NCBI GenBank assembly: GCA_002422395.1
Contig: DIUY01000012.1
Coordinates: forward strand, 244,669 to 308,668
DNA: 64,000 nucleotides
Source: Methylococcaceae bacterium UBA6146
GTDB taxonomy: Bacteria > Pseudomonadota > Gammaproteobacteria > Methylococcales > Methylomonadaceae
Direction: 5' to 3'
Under the pieces are notes generated by a model that was not told the origin of the DNA, did no database searches, and saw nothing but the letters and a program-made list of their open reading frames with translations. Position numbers and translations under genes: made by a program. This document shows positions 56,214 through 63,245 of the stretch, piece after piece (within the stretch, counting starts at the first letter, position 1; each line of letters starts with the position of its first letter).

Positions 56214-56735
56214 TCAAAGGGATGCGCCGCCCATAATTTCCCCATAAACCCGCGCCGCCTCGATGGGGTTGTCCGGGATAACCGCAGCCGCCGCGCCCGC
56301 CTTGGCGCTGTTGGCGTTGTTGATCTCAATATGGGTGCCGTTGGCAAAGCGGGGGTTCAGGCCGTGCGTCACAGTCAGCTTGTCCACGCCTTCCACAATC
56401 GCCTTAAACCCTTGGCCGGTCTCTTCGGCGTCCAGCAACGCCGACGCTTTGATCATGGCCTTATGCCCAAACCGCTGCACGTCATCGAGCAAACGTAACT
56501 TAAACGTCACATTTTTGTCAATTACCGTCACTTCTTCGTCAGTAAGAAGCCTAACCTTTTGTTCCAGCTCAAATTTTTCAGTCACTATCGGCACTAAATC
56601 CTGCCCGATGCCTTTGGTCAGCTGCTTAACGCGGGTCGGCGATATTTTATAGGCGTGTGCCAGCAAATCTTTCGTCCGGTATGTCCCCGCCCGCCAATCC
56701 CGCAGCAGCGCCTCTTTGTCATATTTCTTAGCCAT
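56214..56735 (-). CDS. Phage terminase small-subunit-like protein
   Basis: 173 residues from ATG at 56735 with GGAA upstream. An N-terminal helix-turn-helix (ALLRDWRAGTYRTKDLLAHAYKISPTRVKQL), a long helical middle and an Ala-rich C-terminus ending PIEAARVYGEIMGG, similar to small terminase or DUF1804-type proteins of Mu-like phages. No large terminase follows; TA and antirepressor genes lie there instead. Confidence 0.6.
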   Translation of the reverse strand: MAKKYDKEALLRDWRAGTYRTKDLLAHAYKISPTRVKQLTKGIGQDLVPIVTEKFELEQKVRLLTDEEVTVIDKNVTFKLRLLDDVQRFGHKAMIKASALLDAEETGQGFKAIVEGVDKLTVTHGLNPRFANGTHIEINNANSAKAGAAAAVIPDNPIEAARVYGEIMGGASL

Positions 56736-56994
56736 TTTTAATTCCAAACAAAAATTTAGGCTGGCCAACGCTGCCCGCCGCATTAGTCTGGCAGGCAAAC
56801 GGCGACTTGCCGTGGACCTTGACCCCGCACGCGCACAAAACGCGCACGTCCGCCCCCGTCATTTTTGCCTCGCATTGGGCGCACACATACTCCGTGCCGT
56901 TCTCGCCAACCGGCCTTGACAGCAGGCGTCCGCCGCAATAGCGGCACACATGCGGCTCAAGGGAAAATGCACAATTGTTTTCCTTTGTTCCCAC
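56728..56994 (-). CDS. Small zinc-ribbon protein of the prophage
   Basis: 88 residues. Three Cys pairs: HVCRYCGG, YVCAQCEA and LCACGV, consistent with zinc ribbons. Overlaps the start of the terminase-like gene by 8 bases and the end of the upstream Cys-rich gene by 38. Function unknown. Confidence 0.6.
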   Translation of the reverse strand: MGTKENNCAFSLEPHVCRYCGGRLLSRPVGENGTEYVCAQCEAKMTGADVRVLCACGVKVHGKSPFACQTNAAGSVGQPKFLFGIKNG

Positions 56995-57568
56995 TGGTGT
57001 TTTTATCCCGTTTTATGCCGCGCAATAACAAAGGGTTGTGGGTGTGTTGGTATTCCGCCATGACCTTCTGGCGGTAACGCCGCTTGTAACTGGCCTTACG
57101 GCCAGTAATGGGCGGCTCCACATTAAACGCCTGAAAAAAATCCATATCCTGATACAGGGGCGGGCAAAATGTTGCCCTTACCGTCCAGTCGCCCTGTCCG
57201 CTTTTTAAGGCGGCAATACCCGCCTCCAGCACCGATGCGACGCTATAAGTTGACACCACGCGGTCTTGGCTAAAGATGGCCGCCTCAAACAGTGTAAGCC
57301 CCGGCTTGTTGCCGTTACGGTTTTTGCCCTTAATGACTTCCCGCTCCCGGTTGTAGCAACTGATGCACAAGCGCTTGCCCACCATCTTGACGCCTGTGGC
57401 CTGGCAGCGCTGGCACATCTTATCCCGCTTATCCGGCAATGGCCTGCCCGCATGGGCCGCGCCAACCGCGCAGTTTGAGCAGGCCAAAAATTGCCCCGAC
57501 AAATGCCGCTGGGCGCACGTTTGCCTAGACAGCTTGGCGTGGAGCGTTTCACAAACGACTATACCCAA
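56957..57568 (-). CDS. Cys-rich phage protein, probably 5'-truncated
   Basis: Up to 203 residues from a TTG at 57568; no good start is visible. Cys pairs LACSNC, MCQRCQ and LCISC suggest two zinc ribbons, then a mixed domain and a basic C-terminus (KASYKRRYRQKVMAEYQ). Its 5' end coincides with the border of the repeated module at about 57560, so the true start was probably cut off. Confidence 0.5.
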   Translation of the reverse strand: MGIVVCETLHAKLSRQTCAQRHLSGQFLACSNCAVGAAHAGRPLPDKRDKMCQRCQATGVKMVGKRLCISCYNREREVIKGKNRNGNKPGLTLFEAAIFSQDRVVSTYSVASVLEAGIAALKSGQGDWTVRATFCPPLYQDMDFFQAFNVEPPITGRKASYKRRYRQKVMAEYQHTHNPLLLRGIKRDKNTSGNKGKQLCIFP

Positions 57569-57690
57569 TTGATGATCGCCACCATTGCCGCGAATGCCAA
57601 AAGCTGATTAATGGCAGGTGCATCGTTCAACGGTTCAGGCCATGCGACACGCACCCCCGCCGGTGTGGGGACTTTTTAAGCCGCACCTAG
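57560..57690 (+). repeat. 3' fragment of the TubC-like/Cys-rich module (copy A)
   Basis: About 125 bases nearly identical to 63018-63150 (same orientation). It encodes the C-terminal half of the Cys-rich protein (DRHHCRECQ ... NGRCIV) without its N-terminus and with a changed frame. Confidence 0.75.
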
Positions 57691-57713
57691 CAGATAACAA
57701 TGAGAACTTTATT

Positions 57714-57920
57714 ATGACTAAAAAAACTCGCTACGACGGCACAGGCAAGATCGCAGAGGCAATCGCCGCCCTGTACGGACTTTCACCAAAAAGCAAGAAT
57801 CAAATTTCAGTCAAGATCAGGGAGGCCAAAGACGGGCTAGGGGCGGTAATCCTGATTTTAAGCAAGATGCTATTCCACAAAATTTTGCGGAATTGCAAGG
57901 CAAAGAATCTGCCCAAATAG
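57714..57920 (+). CDS. Truncated paralogue of the MQYDGSGKLGEA-type protein
   Basis: 68 residues from ATG 57714. Residues 3-42 (TRYDGTGKIAEAIAALYGLSPKSKN ... VKIREAKDGLG) match the N-terminal domain of the two proteins at 58025 and 63246; the rest is out of family. Probably a decayed third copy. Confidence 0.5.
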   Translation: MTKKTRYDGTGKIAEAIAALYGLSPKSKNQISVKIREAKDGLGAVILILSKMLFHKILRNCKAKNLPK

Positions 57921-57940
57921 CCGCACTTAACCCACGTCCA

Positions 57941-58013
57941 TTTAACACTTTAAACAACCTTATTATTTAACATGTTAAACATGATAAGATAGCCCTTTAT
58001 TTAACATGTTAAA
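57941..58013 (+). promoter_or_regulatory. Triple palindromic operator before the 58025 gene
   Basis: Perfect 14-bp palindromes TTTAACATGTTAAA at 57966-57979 and 58000-58013 and a degenerate one (TTTAACACTTTAAA) at 57941-57954. They fill the promoter region just before ATG 58025 and are conserved in the second copy at 63162-63234. Confidence 0.75.
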
Positions 58014-58024
58014 CAGGTGGTTCG

Positions 58025-58504
58025 ATGCAATATGATGGTAGTGGCAAACTGGGTGAAGAGATCGCAGCTCTGTACGGCTTGTCGATTAAAAGCACGGCGC
58101 GGATAGCGTTGAAGGTTAAAGAAGCCAAGGCGGGGTTAGGCATAACCAGCAAGGCTAAAATCCTGCCTAATGATGTAAAGCTGGCCATTTATAAATGGCA
58201 TTGCGAACGGTTAAACCCTGTTCAAGATATTAAACAAGATAGCGTTGTTTATGATATTAAACAGGATGACGTTCAAGATATTAAACCGGATGTACCCGTT
58301 CAACTTAATGACGATTACATCCAACTGCATTTTGGTGTGACAGTCAAACGTCAAGGGGGGATTAAGCGCACCACGGTGATGCTGGAGGGCTACTTAGTGA
58401 AGGCACTGGGGCGCAAGCATGGCTTAAGCTGGCGAATATGCCTAGGGGTGGAAACGGAAGCAACCAATTTAGCAAACCTGCAAATTTGCAGAATAGCGCA
58501 ATAA
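58025..58504 (+). CDS. Putative DNA-binding protein of the repeated module, chimeric C-terminus
   Basis: 159 residues. N-terminal helical domain (YDGSGKLGEEIAALYGLSIK), a middle with repeated DIKQD units encoded by near-identical direct repeats (58215-58295), then VTVKRQGGIKRTTVMLEGYL, a ribbon-helix-helix-like stretch. After GRKHGL it joins the LANMP module by a deletion, whereas the 63246 copy goes on natively. A role as autorepressor acting on the adjacent palindromes is inferred from position. Confidence 0.6.
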   Translation: MQYDGSGKLGEEIAALYGLSIKSTARIALKVKEAKAGLGITSKAKILPNDVKLAIYKWHCERLNPVQDIKQDSVVYDIKQDDVQDIKPDVPVQLNDDYIQLHFGVTVKRQGGIKRTTVMLEGYLVKALGRKHGLSWRICLGVETEATNLANLQICRIAQ

Positions 58505-58644
58505 CCCAAACCGCAGCCGCCGGAATGCTCAACGTCTCGCCCCGCAGCGTTGCCGATGCCGTGAAGGTGTTGGAATCGGTAATTGCCAAAAACTTGACCC
58601 CCGTAACCACCAAGCCCAAAAGCCCCGCAAGCCGCACTAGATAA
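58425..58644 (+). pseudogene. Fragment of a ParB/phage-replication-type protein
   Basis: The frame LANMPRGGNGSN ... ITQTAAAGMLNVSPRSVADAVKVLE has the AAxMLNVSxRSV helix-turn-helix pattern common in plasmid/phage ParB-like or methyltransferase-associated proteins. Both ends are truncated. A homologous stretch begins at about 63830. Confidence 0.5.
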
Positions 58645-58662
58645 GCCTTGGCGGGGTTTTTT
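58623..58662 (+). terminator. Rho-independent terminator
   Basis: CCCCGCAAG / CTTGGCGGGG stem (one bulged G) followed by TTTTTT. Confidence 0.7.
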
Positions 58663-58773
58663 ATGGCACTACCACCAAGCATTACCACCACCACTGATTT
58701 TTTCAGGAAAACCGGCAAATCGCCTTATTTAAAGCCGTTAAACTAACCGCTTTATTTAAAGTAGGTTACTGAA

Positions 58774-59079
58774 ATGATTGATTTTTACAAAACACTGGGC
58801 GAGATCATCCGTGAAGAGCTTTGCAAACACGCGATTGGCACAGCTATTCAGGTTGAGATAACCCGTGAAACTATCGAGAACCTTGCCGCCAAGCACGGCG
58901 GACAGGCCATTTATCTAAAGAATTTGTGCTACGAACGGGCAACCGAATTGCACGGGCAGATCGCTAGCGATTACAAAAACGGTGAAAGCTTGGCGGCTCT
59001 GTCACAAAAGTATCAAAAAACCCAAGCCTGGCTAAAGAAGATTGTTGCGAGGTGTGAGAATGATATTACCCACCAATAG
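58774..59079 (+). CDS. Mor-type transcription activator-like protein
   Basis: 101 residues. NLAAKHGGQAIYLKN followed by an HTH (NGESLAALSQKYQKTQAWLKKIVAR) fits the Mor/C family that activates middle and late transcription in Mu-like phages. Two TTATTTAAAG direct repeats (58722-58732 and 58752-58761 region) lie upstream. Confidence 0.7.
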   Translation: MIDFYKTLGEIIREELCKHAIGTAIQVEITRETIENLAAKHGGQAIYLKNLCYERATELHGQIASDYKNGESLAALSQKYQKTQAWLKKIVARCENDITHQ

Positions 59080-60066
59080 CCTGAACCAGCGACAACGGCT
59101 GTTAGCATGCGCGGCTTGCTCAATTGTGGGCATACCCGTGATTCGGCTTATATCATCCGCACCGTGGGCGACACCTTCACGCCAACACGTTTCAACGTTT
59201 GGGGCGCAAAAGCCTTGGCGGGTATCGGGCATTTGTCAGAAACCCTAATGGACAGGGCTATCGCGTTGGAGTTACGGCGGAAAATGCCCCATGAGAACGT
59301 GGAGAGGTTGCGCCATGCTGAACCGGAATTGTTCGATGACCTAGTATCGAAGCTTGCGCGTTTTGCGGACGACAACCGCACCGCATTAAGGGGAGCTAAG
59401 CCAGCATTGCCCAATGCCCTGCATGACCGCGCCCAAGACAACTGGGAAGCCTTAATAGCGATTGCTGAATTGGCGGGGGCGGCTTGGCTGGACAGGGCAA
59501 CACGGGCGGCCTTGAAGTTGTCCGGCTCAGACGCGGAAAGCCTGAGTATAGGTGTTGAGTTGCTAACAGACATTAAAGAGCTGTTCGACTCAAACCGGAT
59601 GGATAAGATAAGCACGGCTGATTTAATTGTTGCGTTATGTGATGACGATGAAAAACCGTGGGCAACTTACAATAGGGGAAAGGCGATTAGCCCGCGGCAA
59701 GTTTCAAAGCGACTGGGGGAGTACGGGATCAAGTCCAAAAATATCCGTATTGGGCATTCATCCGTTGCCAAGGGTTTTGAACTTGACCAATTCCGTGAGG
59801 CATTTGCCCGCTATTTGGGGGATTTATCCGCTACACCGCTACAAACCTTAAATATCAATAGCTTAGGTGTGGCGGATAAAAAAACGTTGCCGCTACAGGC
59901 TAATTTATCCGCTACGCCGCTACAAAGTGTAGCGGATTATCCGCTACGTAGCGGCAACCAAAATCAATCCGCTACGCTACAGGCCACGGCTGGCAAGGCT
60001 TGTAGCGTTGTAGCGGATAAAACGGGGGAAACGGCGATAAACGAAAATGACTGGGGGGTGATATGA
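59080..60066 (+). pseudogene. C-terminal part of a DUF3631 protein
   Basis: From ATG 59107 it reads RGLLNCGHTRDSAYIIR, then FNVWGAKALAGIGHLSETLMDRAI, the DUF3631 core found in plasmid/phage replication helicase-like proteins. The P-loop half is missing; the same frame is open directly after the Mor-like stop codon at 59079, marking the junction. The C-terminus carries three repeats around LSATPLQ. Remnant of a replication protein. Confidence 0.65.
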
Positions 60067-60443
60067 ATGCCCTGTCAAAAATCCGTGAGTCAGGTTTTGA
60101 GATCGGGCTAAGGGAATCTGAGTTGAGCATTAAGCCCTTCTCAAAACTAAGCCCTACACAACTGGACTTTCTTAAATCCCACAAGGCCGAAATCATTCAG
60201 GCACTAAAATTGGAGCAGGCGGCGAATGACCAACCATACCCATTTGACGACCGCCACCATTGCCGTGAATGCCAAAAGCTGATTAACAGGCGGTGCGTTG
60301 CCAGCCTGATTCACCTGAGAAGTTACGGAAAAAGCGGGCAATGGATAAATTGTTTGATTATTGACAGCAAAAATGGAACGCCTACTCGTCAATGGCCTTG
60401 GCTTGTGCATAGGTCAAATCTTTGCGGACTACACCACGGATAA
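60063..60443 (+). CDS. TubC-like N-terminal domain protein, chimeric C-terminus
   Basis: Up to 126 residues; overlaps the DUF3631 frame by 4 bases. SELSIKPFSKLSPTQLDFLKSHKAEIIQALKLE is the small helical TubC-like domain common beside plasmid replication genes, followed by the start of a Cys-rich motif (CRECQKLINRRC). From about 60290 the sequence differs from the 62894 copy and the remaining residues are probably not native. Confidence 0.55.
   Translation: MNALSKIRESGFEIGLRESELSIKPFSKLSPTQLDFLKSHKAEIIQALKLEQAANDQPYPFDDRHHCRECQKLINRRCVASLIHLRSYGKSGQWINCLIIDSKNGTPTRQWPWLVHRSNLCGLHHG
60108..60287 (+). repeat. Direct repeat (copy 1) of 62894-63073
   Basis: About 180 bases almost identical to 62894-63073, offset 2,786 bases. 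Together with 57560/63018 and 57925/63155 it shows that pieces of one module have been duplicated and reshuffled. Confidence 0.85.
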
Positions 60444-61413
60444 CTTTGCCTTTGCGGGTTTTGTGTCCGATGATTTCTGGCTGATCATCAGGCTTAGGCG
60501 GAATCTTATAGCCCTTGCCTTGGGTCGCTTCTTGGACGGTAACGGGTTCATCGTCGGCCACGCCCTTGACTTTCCCAAGCAACTGGCCTAAATTAATTTC
60601 CGTGCGCGGCGTATTAGGGGTAGACGCTTGGTTTTTTCCAGGTTGTGCCCGGGTTGATCCGACTAATGCGTCAAGCACGGTTGTGGCCGTTGTTCCCGTA
60701 ACCGGCTTGTCCGGCTGCGACAACGGGGTGGCACCGGCCACGGCCTTCTTTTCAAAACTATGGTCATAATACCAGTGGCCATCGGCCATCTCCCTTATAT
60801 CCATGACGACATCATGGATAGCCCCGCCAATATCAAGCTTAACACCAAGATAATGGTGTTGTTTGACGCTTTTATTGCCTTTTTTGTCGGGCAATGATGC
60901 CAGTAATTTTCCTTGTTTAATCATAGCCTCAAGTTTGAATACCGATAAGGCCAAATCCCGCCCTGTCGTTCCTGAAAGCGTATGTTTGACGCCGCTCATG
61001 GAGATGGTAACGCTTTGCTTTAGATCGGCGTTGTAAACATCTTTCCCCACCAATTCTTTCTTGGCGAATTCCTTGGCTTGGGCAATAACCTCTTTAGCAT
61101 TGCCGGAAACGGATACATCCATTTGAATAATAGGCGCGTCGGCAAACACACAAGACTGGTCAGGGCTTGGCGGTCGTCGTAGCCGTACATCCATTTGAAT
61201 AATAGGCGCGTCGGCAAACACACGGCTTTGCCCGGAACGGGTTTTTTCTTTGCCATCTTTAAACCTAGCCCCCAACTTGCCCACATAATGCGCGTGTTGC
61301 TGGTCGGCATGTTCTTCTAAAGATTTTTTCTTTTTTTCCAATCCGTCAATTTCTTGGCTTCGCTTTCTGTCGGCATCCGTAGTTTGCCCCCACGCGCCTT
61401 CTCTGTTCCCCAA
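60382..61413 (-). CDS. LPD3-domain polyvalent phage protein
   Basis: 343 residues; starts inside the preceding gene and may be its -1 frame continuation. An N-terminal coiled coil, then two copies of VFADAPIIQMDV encoded by a 38-bp repeat, then the large polyvalent-protein domain 3 (AKEFAKKELVGKDVYNADLK ... LDIGGAIHDVVMDIREM). C-terminus rich in linker sequence. Such proteins are thought to be co-injected with phage or ICE DNA. Confidence 0.7.
   Translation of the reverse strand: MGNREGAWGQTTDADRKRSQEIDGLEKKKKSLEEHADQQHAHYVGKLGARFKDGKEKTRSGQSRVFADAPIIQMDVRLRRPPSPDQSCVFADAPIIQMDVSVSGNAKEVIAQAKEFAKKELVGKDVYNADLKQSVTISMSGVKHTLSGTTGRDLALSVFKLEAMIKQGKLLASLPDKKGNKSVKQHHYLGVKLDIGGAIHDVVMDIREMADGHWYYDHSFEKKAVAGATPLSQPDKPVTGTTATTVLDALVGSTRAQPGKNQASTPNTPRTEINLGQLLGKVKGVADDEPVTVQEATQGKGYKIPPKPDDQPEIIGHKTRKGKVIRGVVRKDLTYAQAKAIDE
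61114..61223 (-). repeat. In-frame 38-bp direct repeat inside the LPD3 gene
   Basis: Identical 38-base copies at 61114-61151 and 61186-61223 (spacing 72, so in frame), doubling VFADAPIIQMDV. Confidence 0.9.
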
Positions 61414-61934
61414 TAAAAATGCGGCTTGTTTTTTTTGCTTTCAATTTCTTTGGCCAATTGCTCTGGGGTTTCTATTTTTCCAGAACCCTTCACAAGCCCC
61501 TCTTTCATTTCCCCAATGCCCCCAACAACCGCCTTGGCCTTGTCCAGCATTTTTTCATGGCGCATGATGGACTGCTTGAGCCTGATGATTTTGTTGTGGA
61601 CGAGGGTCACGCTTTTCTTGTCGCCCGCCGCTTCATGGCGCTTGGCCGAACGCTGCAAGTTGGCCAGCAGTTGCCGCTCGCCGTCCAGCTTGCGCTCCAA
61701 GGCGTGCTGCACATAAAAGCGGGTCATATGCTGCTCCTTGTGCATCTGGCTGAATTTGGCCTTGTCGGCGTCCGCCAAATGCCCCACGTCGTGGCTGTGG
61801 TCGGGCGCGTGTTGCGCGGCCTTTTTGGTGCGCTTGTCGTAATAGGCGTTGACCTGCACCACTTTGCCGTTTTTCAACCGGCGGGTGTGGCCTGGGACAT
61901 AGCTCTTGGCGAACAGCAATAATAAAGCGGGCAT
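61317..61934 (-). CDS. Phage structural or polyvalent protein upstream of LPD3
   Basis: 205 residues. SYVPGHTRRLKNGKVVQVNAY is a signature seen at the start of polyvalent phage proteins; the rest is a long basic coiled coil (MHKEQHMTRFYVQHALERKL, LVHNKIIRLKQS). It ends at TAG 61317 right after a poly-A slippery stretch; the LPD3 frame lies -1 to it. Confidence 0.65.
   Translation of the reverse strand: MPALLLLFAKSYVPGHTRRLKNGKVVQVNAYYDKRTKKAAQHAPDHSHDVGHLADADKAKFSQMHKEQHMTRFYVQHALERKLDGERQLLANLQRSAKRHEAAGDKKSVTLVHNKIIRLKQSIMRHEKMLDKAKAVVGGIGEMKEGLVKGSGKIETPEQLAKEIESKKNKPHFYWGTEKARGGKLRMPTESEAKKLTDWKKRKNL
61323..61329 (-). promoter_or_regulatory. Candidate -1 frameshift site A_AAA_AAT
   Basis: In the zero frame of the 61934 gene the codons AGA AAA AAT CTT TAG include the heptamer A AAA AAT; slipping back one base enters the LPD3 frame without a stop, giving one fusion protein of about 510 residues. 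A homopolymer error would look the same. Confidence 0.4.
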
Positions 61935-61935
61935 G

Positions 61936-62217
61936 TCAGTGTCCTATGGCAAGGATAATGGGGGTTGTCTGCACGTCGTAAGAGCCTTCGCCGGTGTCTT
62001 GGCGCTGCACCACACAACTTGTTTTGGTGGGGCTTCCGGCCAGCTGATACCAATGGTCGGCACGGCTGGTGGCGGAGGCAATCTGCATGATCGGGAACAC
62101 AGCGAAACATTGGGTCGGGAACTCAAGCGGGAAGGTGATGGTTTGCGAATATTTGCCCTGCGGCTTCCGGCGGTCTGTTTGGGTTTGCCTGTTATAAATG
62201 CGGTCATAAATCCTCAT
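61936..62217 (-). CDS. Tail-fibre C-terminal (gp53-like) fragment
   Basis: Up to 93 residues. SQTITFPLEFPTQCFAVFPIMQI followed by a beta strand set and IILAIGH at the end has the pattern of the gp53-like C-terminal domain of phage tail fibres. The N-terminal shaft is missing. It overlaps the small membrane protein gene upstream. Confidence 0.5.
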   Translation of the reverse strand: MRIYDRIYNRQTQTDRRKPQGKYSQTITFPLEFPTQCFAVFPIMQIASATSRADHWYQLAGSPTKTSCVVQRQDTGEGSYDVQTTPIILAIGH

Positions 62218-62344
62218 CGGTCAGTAATTCGGTTAACGTTTCCAACCCCTTCAGCGCCGCGCTTAACGGCCAGTAAATGACGCACAGGCTGGCATGGAGG
62301 GCGCTGATAACAAGGAAGGCCAAAAGCTTGGCAACAAAATTCAT
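62204..62344 (-). CDS. Small membrane protein
   Basis: 46 residues from ATG at 62344: one TM helix (FVAKLLAFLVISALHASLCV) then an acidic tail. TGA overlaps ATG of the next frame (ATGA). No family recognised. Confidence 0.45.
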   Translation of the reverse strand: MNFVAKLLAFLVISALHASLCVIYWPLSAALKGLETLTELLTDEDL

Positions 62345-62386
62345 ATTATTGTCAATCCGTACAAATACTTAGGAGACCGGCACGGG

Positions 62387-62578
62387 TCAATCGTGGCCTG
62401 TTAAGGCCCCAGGTATCCGGTTAATCTGTAGCTGTGGTTTTGCCCATGCCAGCTCGCGCCTGATCAGCCAGCGCAACATTTCGCTACGGGTCTTAAACCC
62501 GTATTGGCGGGCGGCAATCAGCAGGTCGTCATGGTCCTGCTCAGTGATGCTGGTCTTAACGTCTACGTCATTGGCCAT
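62387..62578 (-). CDS. Ribbon-helix-helix-like small regulator
   Basis: 63 residues. VKTSITEQDHDDLLIAARQY then GFKTRSEMLRWLIRREL is the typical CopG/MetJ ribbon-helix-helix pattern. Likely a regulator of this element. Confidence 0.6.
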   Translation of the reverse strand: MANDVDVKTSITEQDHDDLLIAARQYGFKTRSEMLRWLIRRELAWAKPQLQINRIPGALTGHD

Positions 62579-62601
62579 GGCTATATAAATTTTTTGTCAG
62601 T

Positions 62602-62632
62602 AAAAAAACCGCCTGTTGGTGGGCGCAGGCGG
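62602..62632 (-). terminator. Rho-independent terminator after the tRNA
   Basis: CCGCCTG / CAGGCGG stem followed on the minus strand by seven T; about 60 bases past the tRNA 3' end. Confidence 0.8.
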
Positions 62633-62693
62633 CGAGTGGGGCGGTAAGCAAAGGGGCAGGCAACTACCGCCGCCTGCCAGGGCGGTGTCTAAA

Positions 62694-62769
62694 TGGTGGT
62701 GGGGGCAGGACTTGAACCTGCGGCCTTCAGCTTATGAGACTGACGAGCTGCCAACTGCTCTACCCCGCG
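62694..62769 (-). tRNA. tRNA-Met(CAU), initiator-like body with unusual stems
   Basis: 76 bases with encoded CCA. It begins CGCGGGGTAGAGC and has anticodon loop CTCATAA, T-loop TTCAAGT, D-stem GAGC/GCTC and T-stem GCAGG/CCTGC. The body is that of an initiator tRNA, but the anticodon stem is TCAGT/GCTGA without the three G:C pairs that mark initiators, and the acceptor stem has mismatches at 1:72 (C:C) and 3:70 (C:A). It is probably a mobile-element tRNA or a decaying copy. Confidence 0.85.
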
Positions 62770-62893
62770 ATTGTTTCTTGTGGGCACAAATCCTTAATAG
62801 GGATGCCAAATGTTTCGGACACGCGAATGTAATATTTTGGCGGCAACCTGCGCCGTCCTTTTTTAATGCTTGATACAAAACCGGCGGTAGTGC
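62760..62893 (-). pseudogene. Cro/CI-like repressor C-terminal fragment overlapping the tRNA
   Basis: Minus-strand frame TTAGFVSSIKKGRRRLPPKY ... FGIPIKDLCPQETIAG ending at TAG 62762-62760, inside the tRNA (positions 8-10). The pattern is that of a small Cro/CI HTH protein. Its 5' end is cut at the border of the repeat at 62894. Confidence 0.55.
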
Positions 62894-63151
62894 CTAAGGG
62901 AATCTGAGTTGAGCATTAAGCCCTTCTCAAAACTAAGCCCTACACAACTGGACTTTCTTAAATCCCACAAGGCCGAAATCATTCAGGCACTAAAATTGGA
63001 GCAGGCGGCGAATGACCAACCATACCCAATTGATGATCGCCACCATTGCCGCGAATGCCAAAATCTGATTAACGGCAGGTGCATCGTTCAACGGTTCAGG
63101 CCGTGCGATACACATCCCCGCCGGTGCGGGGACTTTTTAAGCCGCGCCTAG
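62894..63151 (+). CDS. TubC-like/Cys-rich protein, 5'-truncated (copy 2)
   Basis: The frame SELSIKPFSKLSPTQLDFLK continues into the native C-terminus DRHHCRECQNLINGRCIV, then RPCDTHPRRCGDFLSRA, a Cys-rich motif common in plasmid replication regions. The first 15 or so residues present in the 60063 copy are missing; a TTG at 62909 is the only start. Confidence 0.55.
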   Translation, partial: LRESELSIKPFSKLSPTQLDFLKSHKAEIIQALKLEQAANDQPYPIDDRHHCRECQNLINGRCIVQRFRPCDTHPRRCGDFLSRA

Positions 63152-63161
63152 CACACGTCCA

Positions 63162-63234
63162 TTTAACACTTTAAACAACCTTATGATTTAACATGTTAAA
63201 CATGATAAGATAGCCCTTTATTTAACATGTTAAA
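63162..63234 (+). promoter_or_regulatory. Triple palindromic operator (copy 2)
   Basis: TTTAACATGTTAAA at 63187-63200 and 63221-63234 and degenerate TTTAACACTTTAAA at 63162-63175, same spacing as at 57941-58013. The gene starts at 63246. Confidence 0.75.
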
Positions 63235-63245
63235 CAGGTGGTTCG

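Noticed and set aside
57941..58013. CRISPR-like or iteron array
   Set aside because: Only three palindromic units with unequal spacing and no spacers; position before a regulator gene fits operators.
62616..62873. Plus-strand ORF with GQDLNLRPSAYETDELPTAL-type protein
   Set aside because: It is the antisense translation of the tRNA-Met gene, a well-known false ORF.
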